DNA of 64,000 nt from an uncultured Shimia sp. Its GTDB lineage: Bacteria; Pseudomonadota; Alphaproteobacteria; Rhodobacterales; Rhodobacteraceae. The stretch lies in assembly GCF_947498095.1 (NCBI RefSeq), contig NZ_CANMJE010000003.1, positions 62,001 through 126,000 of the forward strand, read 5' to 3'. The position numbers were made by a program, and so were the translations under genes. This document shows, one piece after another, positions 36,863-46,100 of the stretch. Within the stretch, counting starts at the first letter, position 1. Every line of letters begins with the position of its first letter. The notes under the pieces are model-generated. The model saw nothing but the letters and a program-made list of their open reading frames with translations. It had not been told where the DNA came from and ran no database searches.

Positions 36863-36958
36863 TGCCTGAAGCAGACGAAATCTGGACTGGTGGCACGATC
36901 CTGACCATGGATCCCCAAACCTCTCGGGCCGAGGCATTGGCCGTGAAGGCGATGCCAA
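36862..36958 (+). pseudogene. 5' end of an amidohydrolase gene cut by an IS6 element
   Basis: An ATG at 36862 overlaps the sulfatase stop (TGATG) and opens EADEIWTGGTILTMDPQTSR, then AEALAVKA, the standard start of YtcJ-type amidohydrolases. After about 32 codons the sequence changes to the IS6 element end, and the frame closes shortly after with no metal-site motifs. So a complete amidohydrolase gene once ended, or continued, this operon, and the insertion cut it. The rest of the gene is not visible within the window. Confidence 0.75.
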
Positions 36959-37180
36959 ATGAAATTCGGTTGCGTAGGGCGGGGCTGTTTCATAGTTTGT
37001 CCTGATGACAAAACGTTCGCCATTTCGCAATTTCAAAACCATCCCTGAGAATAACTGCCTTGCGGTGATACTTTTTGTCAGATTTCTGCTCTCTTTTCGG
37101 AATGTGTAAGATTTTTTGCACAAACGGTGCATTGATGTGAGCCGCAAAACTTTCCGGTTCTGGTGGAACAGATTGCCACA
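36955..37180 (+). pseudogene. 5' fragment of an IS6-family element, reading rightward
   Basis: The element end (GGTTGCGTAGGGCGGGGCTG and flanking bases) is followed by TTTCATAG and an ATG at 37005 that reads TKRSPFRNFKTIPENNCLAV, ILFVRFLLSFRNV-stop, DFLHKRCIDVSRKTFRFWWN. This is the N-terminal part of an IS6 transposase with a stop in place of the Glu after RNV. The similarity ends near 37180. Together with the oppositely oriented copy at 29.2 kb it brackets the sulfatase/TAXI segment. Confidence 0.78.
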
Positions 37181-37333
37181 TCCTTCGCGGCTGGGCTTCG
37201 TGGAAGACGGGGCAGCCGGGTGCGGTGTTACTCGAACTGGCGTGACAGCATCTCTCAGACTGATTCCCTAGCGCTGGCTTTGGACGTCGATGAAGAATCA
37301 GATGGGTAGGATTTGAACCCGACCGTGGACCAT

Positions 37334-38454
37334 CTATCTTGCCTGATACCAGAAGGACAACTGGCGGGGTGCTCCGTTTGGCGGTTTCGGAAAGGGAGCC
37401 CCACTCTGAATTTGGAGGCTTGCCGCACGGTCAACATCGGCGCTGCCTGAACTGTCGATGACCTCGGCCCAATTGAGGGAACCATATGGGTTTATTTCAA
37501 GATAAACACGCGCAAAGCCGGGGGCCTTTACTTAGACTGGACGCGTGCGGTTTAGGTGGACACGCACGCGCCCCGCATAACTGGTTGTTTCAGAATTGCC
37601 TGGTCCTCGGGAGTCGGCAACAGGGCCGGATTGAATACCAAACCCACCAACAGAGGTAAGAGACCCTTCTCGTTGGTAGGTTTCCAGGAGGGATTTAATG
37701 GTTTGTGATGGGTTCTTCAGATCCACAAAACCGTCTTTCCAGTCCGGAAACAGATGTTGCGGTTCGCTTTCGTAGCCATCCTCCATGGCGTCAGCAGTCG
37801 CAACCTCGCTAAGTTCGACAGGCAAGGGCTCCATCGATGCCTGGGCAACCGAGGCAGCGAATCGTGTAACCTGCTCAACTGGCAAAACCGTTTCTAGCAG
37901 CGGAGCCACCATATGTTCGACGGTTTCCGCTGGCTCGGCTTCAACCGGGGGAGTGAATTCTTGCGGAGTCACTGGTTCGACGGGCTCTTCGACATCCGTC
38001 ATTGTTCCCAAAGGCGCAGGCGTGTCGTTTTGTGGCGGAACAGGTTCAGTCTCGTCTGGTTGGGTCGTCGGCTCCGAAAGATCCGGCTCACGCAAAAAAA
38101 ATCACTTTGAGTGCCCGCAAGTGGAACCGGTTCTACTATTTAAGCTGTGCCTGTATCTGGCGCAAAGGCCTCTTACGGGTTCTCTGAAGCCACAAGCCCC
38201 TCGGTTTCAGGCGCATGCGCTGCTTCGGAAGGTGGTACCGATTCAACAGGTTGTTCCTGTTCGGGTTCCGGTTCTACGATGTCTTCAATCGCCTCTGAGA
38301 TGTCCTCAAACGCATTGCCCACAGCGACGATGTCGCCCGTTGTTTCCGGTGGCGATGCGCGCTCCATGTTCACGGCGAACTTAAGCCCCATCAGATGCAC
38401 ACCAATCGACAGGAGCAGCGCAAACAACGCAAAGAAGAATGAGCGACGGATCAC
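37334..38454 (-). pseudogene. tonB: tonB pseudogene (energy transducer)
   Basis: The minus strand starts at a GTG (38454) with IRRSFFFALFALLLSIGVHL, the membrane anchor. A Pro/Glu-rich spacer follows (PVESVPPSEAAHAPETEG; later EPVPPQNDTPAPLG), then the C-terminal TonB domain. The domain begins ETTSYAGRVRVHLNRTRPV-stop and continues in the same frame as VKAPGFARVYLEINPYGSLN, then DVDRAASLQIQSGAPFPKPP. There are stops near 38173 and 38140, a frame change at an A/T run near 38095-38101, and an in-frame TAA near 37530. It cannot make a full TonB. It overlaps the exbD remnant's end by a TGA/GTG arrangement, as an operon would. Confidence 0.82.
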
Positions 38455-38525
38455 CAGAGCGCCCGGTCGGTTGCCAGTATCACCGAGGACGCGCCCGCCC
38501 GCCGGAGGTCACCGGTGATCTCCAT
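38451..38525 (-). pseudogene. exbD: C-terminal scrap of exbD
   Basis: About 24 codons reading MEITGDLRRAGASSVILATD and RALW-stop match the extreme C-terminus of ExbD proteins, in which a helix L-R-x-A-G-x-x-x-V is followed by a strand and a TD or TE ending. The stop overlaps the tonB GTG. The upstream part of exbD, and the end of exbB, are missing, so a deletion of roughly 400 bases or more has joined the two. The identification rests mainly on position. Confidence 0.5.
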
Positions 38526-38546
38526 AAGACGCGGCGCCGGAACGTC

Positions 38547-39071
38547 TCAATCCTGCACCAGGCGGGTTGCCACCGCGAGCCCGACAGCTATGCTGACCAG
38601 AGCAACCCAGATTCCACGTGCCAGCAGGGACGGGTCCACCGATGCGTCGGCAGATTGCAAATTTTTTGAAAGGCTTCGGTCATGCCTAGGACAGTTCTGA
38701 AGAGACCAAGCAACGGGGCCAACTGAGCGACGGTATCCAGTAAGCGAAAGCCGCGTTCCAAACGGGCCAGCGCCAATCCGGCTTCCGCATCCAAACGGTC
38801 ACATAGAGCTTGTGAATTTGACATTTGAATCGCGGCTTCAATCAAAGGGGCAAGATAGCCGTGGCTGCTGGTAAGACGCGCCTTTGCACCTTCCGCATCA
38901 ACTGCGTCCCATGCCGCAAGTGCTTCTGAAAGTAACTTGTGCCGCCCAACCCCTGAGGCCGAATACTGCCACAGCTTTTAGATGGTCACAACCACCGTCA
39001 GAACCGACATCACTAAAAGAATGGCCACCACTGGCCCGCCCAGGGCTACTACTTCAGTCAAACCATTCATT
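38547..39071 (-). pseudogene. exbB: exbB pseudogene (MotA/TolQ/ExbB proton channel)
   Basis: From the ATG at 39071 the minus strand reads NGLTEVVALGGPVVAILLVM, then SVLTVVVTI-stop-KLWQYSA. It continues LARLERGFRLLDTVAQLAPL, LGLFRTVLGMTEAFQ and, after a frame change near 38665, VDPSLLARGIWVALVS and IAVGLAVATRLVQD-stop. RGFRLLDTVAQLAPLLGLFGTVLGM is the ExbB/TolQ core motif. The inframe stop after the first helix, the frame change and the early end make it non-functional. ExbB, ExbD and TonB together power outer-membrane uptake. Confidence 0.82.
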
Positions 39072-39076
39072 GTATT

Positions 39077-39507
39077 TATCCCAGTAGTTTAACGGTAATA
39101 CGGCTGCTGAGCGTCAGCCCGTCGCTGCAAGTATCACTTTCCGCACCCTTCGAGAAGCATGTGTTTGTCCCGTTGATCAGGACTTGGGAAATTGCTTCAC
39201 AGGTCATCTTAGGTACATCAAACTGGCGCGCACGAGGACGCTCCAATGGCTACTCTCGGAAATCAAACAGCGACAGGCGCATCACGGCACCCAAAGTGTC
39301 AAAAATCACTGTTTCAAACACGGCTTTTTCGATGGCATTTTACGTGCCGTTGTTCGCCAAGAAAGTAAACCGGCAGGCATCTTCGACGTCTTGGACCGTG
39401 TTGAGCTCGAGTGACAACCGAGGCGGAGCGACTTCTCCGGATTGGGCGGAGGCAACAGTCGGGGCGACCAGAAAAGCGACTGCAAGAAAGCGAAGAATTA
39501 CGAACAT
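39077..39507 (-). pseudogene. Secreted conserved protein gene upstream of exbB, broken
   Basis: From the ATG at 39507 the minus strand reads FVILRFLAVAFLVAPTVASA, a signal peptide. PPRLSLELNTVQDVEDACRF and TFLANNGT-stop follow, then EKAVFETVIFDTLGAVMRLS and LFDFRE-stop, then a Cys-containing tail ending SRITVKLLG. At least two premature stops are present. I recall similar small exported proteins of unknown function directly before exbB in roseobacters, with Cys residues at comparable places. It is the first gene of the same decayed operon. Confidence 0.65.
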
Positions 39508-40194
39508 ATGTGTTCCATAAAGTAGAACAAGGCGGCCCTTGAGTGGAAGCATTTTTTCACTGCGTATTGGTTGCTTTACTTGAGACGAAATCAGGGCAAA
39601 AGAAAGAACCGTGGGTCTTGTCAATTAGATGTGCTTTGAGGCGTGCGGATCAAGGAAGCCGCGTTCACCTTTTGGCACGGTGGCCACATTCAAACGGGAA
39701 ATGTGACGGGGCATCCTATCTCAAACTTAACGGCAACGAAAGTTTCTATGGAAACTTCCTCCCTCGCCAGAGAACCCAATTTTCAGTTATCCGAGTCCAA
39801 ATTTCTAAGGGTCAATGGCAATGCTGATCGACAAAAAAAAGCGGCGTTGGTTGACCAACCGGGCAGAGAATTCATAACTGCTATTCCGACGATGAGAACG
39901 TGCTATGCTGCGATTCGGCCTGATGTAAAGTCTGCGAGATTTTTCTCCGTTCACGCACCAGTTTCGATCGCTTCAAGCTGAAACGAACCGCCGCTCTCAC
40001 CGAATAGCATCAGCTTTGCGTGGCATAATCCAAGTTACACTGGCCAAGTGGAAACTGCATCGAATAGGTTTGCCAACAACCAAAAAATGAACTTGTATGG
40101 CGCGACATGCATTGCAAAGCTGGTGGAATAAGAGTTTCCGTCTTTTCCTAACTAATGGAGTCCAAAAATAAAGGGTTCTGAATTATTCGAAGGG
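39508..40194. other. Gene-free stretch before the giant autotransporter gene
   Basis: About 690 bases between the decayed operon and the giant gene. It contains only short, overlapping frames with no recognisable motifs, and its base composition is lower in G+C than the neighbouring core genes. It probably holds the promoter of the giant gene. I see no repeat, terminator or transposase piece that I can name. Confidence 0.5.
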
Positions 40195-43100
40195 ATGATA
40201 GTTTCCCGAAAACAATATTTGGGTTTGGGCCTTACTATTCGAAAAGTGGGTATCTCGTTAACTCGAACCTGGTTTGTGGTTCGAAAACCTGTAAAACTTG
40301 TTCAAAAATCCGAATCCATTTGCAATCTGGCATTGTCATGCTTTACTTTTGCCGCCCTCCTTTTCCTTGTTGTGTTTGTCGCGACACCTGCGCAGTCACA
40401 ATCTCCGACCCGCTCGCAAATTACGCTCTCGGATATTATCGTTGGGGTTGAGCGGTCCCTGCAGCTGGCACCGGTCGCCGTCAACCCGCTCGGGACATTG
40501 CCACTATCCAAGGAAAGCACATCAGCGCTCTCCGGGTATGAATTTGCCGTGCAAGGCGGCGCGCTGCCAGAAGGGTTGGCGTTAACGCCCAACGGCGTTC
40601 TGTCCGGTCGGCCCAGCCAAACCGGTACCGCGCAATTTGACATCGTCATCAGGTTCCAAGGCAGAACCGTTGAAATCCTGTCCTATACCTTAACCGTTAC
40701 AAATCTTTCCGACGCTCCCAATTCTGTGAAAGCAGCCGAAGGTGTCGCGATCGGGCTGGGATTGTTTCCCCTTATTGCTGATTTTGACGGTTTCTCTGCC
40801 GCTGATGGGGCGACAACGAGGTTTGATCCAACGACTCTGGATGAAGACGGTGGGATCGTCGTCAACACCAAGCTTCCAAACGTCAACGAAGGTGAGTTCT
40901 ACGAATTCCGAATTGTCCCAATCGAGCCTGCGGACGGCCCGTTTGTATTTACTACGCTGGACAATAATTTGCCGGATGGGCTGGTTCTCAGCCCGGATGG
41001 TGTGGTCAGTGGCGCAACCTGTGACGGTCGTTCCAACACCAAGTTTTTTGTTGGGATTGACCGATTGCCCGATCTCTACGGCGAATTTGAGTTTTCCATC
41101 AAGATTGACGGAAGCGGAAACCCGAACCAGTGCGATGCCGAAGTGCCGATTATTTTGCCAGCAACTATTCCAGCGGGATTTTATGACCGGTCTTATGAAC
41201 AGTTTATCGCCATTGAAAACTCGGCTGATACTTTCACTTTCAGCGTCCTTTCTGGTGTATTGCCGGTCGGAGTTACGCTTGTAAATGAATCAGGTCGGGG
41301 CAAACTGGCAGGTTTCCCACAAGAAACCGGGTCATTTATCTTTCGCGTAGAGGCGACGTCAACCGGTGGTGAAACCCTTGCCAGAGACTACAATCTGGTC
41401 ATTATTCCGGTGCAGGGGGGGATTTCGATCTCGCCCGATGCGCTCAGCGAAGGGCAGCTTAACCAATCCTACAGCCAGCAACTGTCGTCTTCGGGTGGCG
41501 ACGGCGCATATACTTATTCGCTGGAAGATCCAAGCGCGCTTCCGGCTGGCATTTCGTTTTCATCAGATGGCCTGTTTTCCGGCACCCCGACCGAAGCCGG
41601 GGCCTTTAGTCTGGTGGCCAACGTCATTGATGGGCAAGGCAACACCGGTACCGCATCCTACACACTGACAATTACGTCCCCGAGTGTCGATCTGTCGATT
41701 ACGCCGTCGGTTTTGTCTGATGCGGATTACAATGTTGCCTATAGCCAGCAGTTAACGGCGTCGGGCGGGGATGGAGCCTATAGTTTCAGCCTGGGCAGTG
41801 GCGTGCTGCCGGCTGGGATCAGCTTGTCCAATGCGGGTTTGCTGTCTGGTCTCGCGCAGGAGGCCGGGACATTTTCGTTCAGTGTGGACGTGGTGGACGG
41901 CCAGGGCAACAGCGGCAACCAGCCTTATACGCTGGTGGTCAACTCGGTGAGCGATCTGATCACCATCACCCCGTCGGTATTGGCGCAAGGGACGTTCGGC
42001 GTGTTCTATGAACTGACGCTTGGGGCCACGGGCGGCGATGGCAACTATACGCCCAGCCTGACAGGGGCGCTGCCGGCGGGGATGACGTTTGACACCTCGG
42101 ACGGGACCTTCCGCGGGACACCGACCCAGACGGGAACCTTCCCGGTAACGGTGGATGTGGTCGATGGTCAGGGCAACACCGGCCAAAAGGACTATGAACT
42201 GGAGATCGTGGCGATCAGCACGCTGGAGATTACGCCGGCAACGCTGTCAAACGCCACGTACAATACACTCTATAATGCGCAGCTGGCGGCGACGGGCGGG
42301 AATGGCAGCTACAGCTTTTCTCTGAGTGCAGGGACCTTGCCCAATGGCGTGACGATGAACGGCAGCGGTTTGATTTCGGGGACCCCGACACAGGCTGGCG
42401 ACTTTTCCTTTGTTGTGGCGGTTTCGGACACGGCTGGCAACACGGGCGAGCGGTCTTACACGCTGACCGTGGATCGGCTGACGGATCTGGACATTCAGCC
42501 AACCAGCCTGACCGAGGGCGTGTTTGGCGTGCTTTACAGCCAACAAGTAACGGCCAGCGGCGGGGACGGGAGTTACGAGTTCTCGGTGACGGCTGGCGTG
42601 CTGCCGACCGGGGTCCAGCTGACAGCCGGAGGGCTGATGAGCGGGACGCCGACGCAAACTGGCAATTTCCCGATCACGGTGCAGGTGGTAGATGGCCAGT
42701 TGAACACGGGCACGCGAGACTACACGCTGAACATCGCCACGACCAACGGCGTGATCGTAATCACGCCCGACACGCTACCCGAGGGAACTTATAGCAGCGC
42801 CTATTCGGTGACTTTGGACGGGACCGGCGGGGCGGCACCTTATGAGTTCTCGCTGGACGTCGGGCCGCTGCCCACGGGGCTGACTCTGGTGTCAGATGGC
42901 ACGCTGTCGGGAACGCCGACGCAAACCGGATCGTTCCCGATCACGGTGGGCGTGACCGATGCACAAAACAACACCAGTTCCAAGAGCTACACATTGGTTG
43001 TGAACACGATTGACACGATCAGCATCACCCCGGCGACCGTTCCGGACGGAACCTTTGGTGTGGCCTACAACCAGCAACTGTCGGCGGCCGGAGGCGAAGG

Positions 43101-46100
43101 CCCCTATTCCTTTGCCGTCACCCTTGGGGCGTTGCCGAATGGCGTGACACTCGACAGTGACGGCCTGATCTCCGGCACCCCGGTCGAAACCGGCGACTTC
43201 CAGTTTGTCGTCACCGCGACAGACGCCCAGAACAACACTGGAATCGCCCTTTACACCCTCACTATTGCGCCAAACACCACGCTCATTTCCATTGCCCCTA
43301 CGACACTGCCCAACGGCACCTATCGGGTCACCTATGATCAGGATTTGACGGCAAGTGGAGGTATCGGACCCTATGACTTCAGCATCAGCGCCGGAGCCTT
43401 GCCCCCCGGGGTTAGTTTGTCCTCAAGTGGAACGTTGCTGGGCTCTCCGCTGGAAAACGGAACCTTTAACTTTACGGTGAGTGTGCAAGACGCACAGCGC
43501 AATACGGGAAGCCGGGCCTACGTGCTGGACGTTGACCCCATCACAACTCTTGATCTGGAGCCTCCCTCGCTTGCTGATGGTGTGAATTTGACGCCGTATA
43601 GCCAGCAGCTTTTTGCAAATGGTGGCGATGGAACCTATTCTTTTGCTGTGACGAGTGGGGCCCTTCCGGATGGTTTGAACCTGAGTGCCGGAGGTTTGAT
43701 TTCAGGCACGCCCACCACAAGTGCTGTGTTCCCGAATATCGAAATTACGGTGACCGATACGCAATTGAACACAGGCGTCCAGACCTATTCGATCACGATC
43801 GCAGCCAATCCGCAGCAAATTGTCATAGCACCTGCCACTTTGACGGATGCCCAGTATGGATCGTTTTACAGCCAGCCGCTTAGTTCGAGCGGCGGCAATG
43901 CGCCTTATTCATACTCGCAGGTTGGAGGTACAATGCCGGCGGGTGTTTCCCTGGTCGGAAGCACAATCTCTGGAGTGCCGACAGAGGCAGGATCATTCTC
44001 TTTCCGGATCCGCTCCGAAGACAATGACCCAATCCCGAACTCGGGCGAGATTGTTTACACGCTGACGGTTGCACGGGTGACGGATCTTGTGATTTCACCT
44101 GCGACCCTGCCAGAGGGGACATATGCGTCGGCCTATAGCACGCAGTTGACAGCCAGTGGTGGTGACGGCACCTATGGGTTCGCCCTGACAGCTGGCGCGT
44201 TGCCTGCGGGGCTTGCGCTGGAGACCAATGGCCTGCTGTCGGGCAACCCCCTTGAAACTGGTACCTTCCCGATCACCGTTACTACGCTTGACTCCGAAGG
44301 CAACACCGGCACCCGCGACTATGATCTGGTCATAAATCCCGTCCTTGACTTGATTACCATCACCCCGCCTAGCCTACCGCCCGCGACGTTCGGTGTGTTC
44401 TATGAGCTGACGCTGGGGGCCACAGGCGGAGACGGTAACTATACGCCCAGCCTAACGGGGGCGCTGCCGGCGGGGATGACGTTTGACACCTCGGACGGGA
44501 CCTTCCGCGGGACACCGACCCAGACGGGAACCTTCCCGGTAACGGTGGATGTGGTCGATGGTCAGAACAACACCGGCCAGATTGACTACGTTCTGGAAGT
44601 TCTTGCAGTTAGCACGCTGGAAATCGCCCCGGCTACGCTGTCAAACGCCACGTTCAACGCCCCCTATAATGCGCAGCTGACGGCGACGGGCGGGGATGGC
44701 AATTATAGTTTCAGCTCCAGCAGCGGCGCCCTTCCGGACGGGATGTCGCTGGGCACGGATGGGCTGCTGACGGGGACACCGACCCAGACTGGCAGTTTCC
44801 AGTTCACCGTCGATGTCACGGACTTGCAGAACAACACAGGTCAACGCACCTATACGCTGATTGTCGACATATTGACGAATCTGGGAATTACGCCGGCCAC
44901 ATTGCCGAACGCAACCTATCTGACAGATTACAGCCAGCAATTGCAGGGCACCGGCGGTGTTGCGCCCTATAGTTTTGAGGTGCAGTCAGGCGCACTGCCT
45001 GCGGGTCTCACGCTGACGGCAACCGGCCTGATCCGGGGCCGCGCGTCAGTTACAGGCAGATTTGACATGACGGTTGGCGTGACGGATGCGCAGGGCAATA
45101 CCGGCAGCCAGGCCTATACGCTGGTGGTCGATCCCATCAGCGACCTGATCACCATCACCCCAGAGAGCCTGCCGCCCGCGACGTTCGGTTTGTTTTATGA
45201 GCTGACGCTCGGGGCCACGGGCGGCGATGGCAACTATACGCCCAGCCTGACAGGCGCGCTGCCGGCGGGGATGACGTTTGACACCTCGGACGGGACCTTC
45301 CGCGGGACACCGACCCAGACGGGAACCTTCCCGGTAACGGTGGATGTGGTCGATGGTCAGAACAACACCGGCCAAAAGAGCTACGTGCTTGAGGTCGTCG
45401 CGGTCGACACGCTAGAGATTACGCCGACAACCCTGGGCGATGCGACATTCAATGTGGCCTATGGCCAACAGCTGACAGCGACGGGCGGGAACGGCAGCTA
45501 TACGTTCTCGGTGCCGACGGGTGTGTCTCCGGAAAGCATCGGACTGCCCGAGGGGATCACTCTGAGCGCCTCCGGCCTGTTGTCCGGCACGCCAACAGAG
45601 GCAGGCGACTTTACCTTTGTGGCAAATGTGGTGGATACCGCCGGCAACACCGGGCAGCGCGCTTACACGCTGACGGTTGCACGGGTGACGGATCTTGTGA
45701 TTTCACCTGCGACCCTGCCAGAGGGGACATATGCGTCGGCCTATAGCACGCAGTTGACAGCCAGTGGTGGTGACGGCACCTATGGGTTCGCCCTGACAGC
45801 TGGCGCGTTGCCTGCGGGGCTTGCGCTGGAGACCAATGGCCTGCTGTCGGGCAACCCCCTTGAAACTGGTACCTTCCCGATCACCGTTACTACGCTTGAC
45901 TCCGAAGGCAACACCGGCACCCGTGACTATGATCTGGTCGTAAACCCCGTCCTTGACTTGATTACCATCACCCCCGCCCAGGTCGAAGACTCGGTTTTTG
46001 GGAACACCTACTTTCAACAGTTGACAGCAAACGGAGGCGAGGGACCCTATACGTTTTCCATTGAATCCGGCGCCCTGCCTGATGGGCTGGTGCTATCTTC

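Noticed and set aside
29263-36958. Intact composite transposon
   Set aside because: Both flanking IS6 copies keep only the 5' part of the transposase, so the structure cannot move now.
36990-37181. 63-residue minus-strand frame with APFVQKILHIPKRE
   Set aside because: Antisense reading of the IS6 transposase start at 37005-37180.
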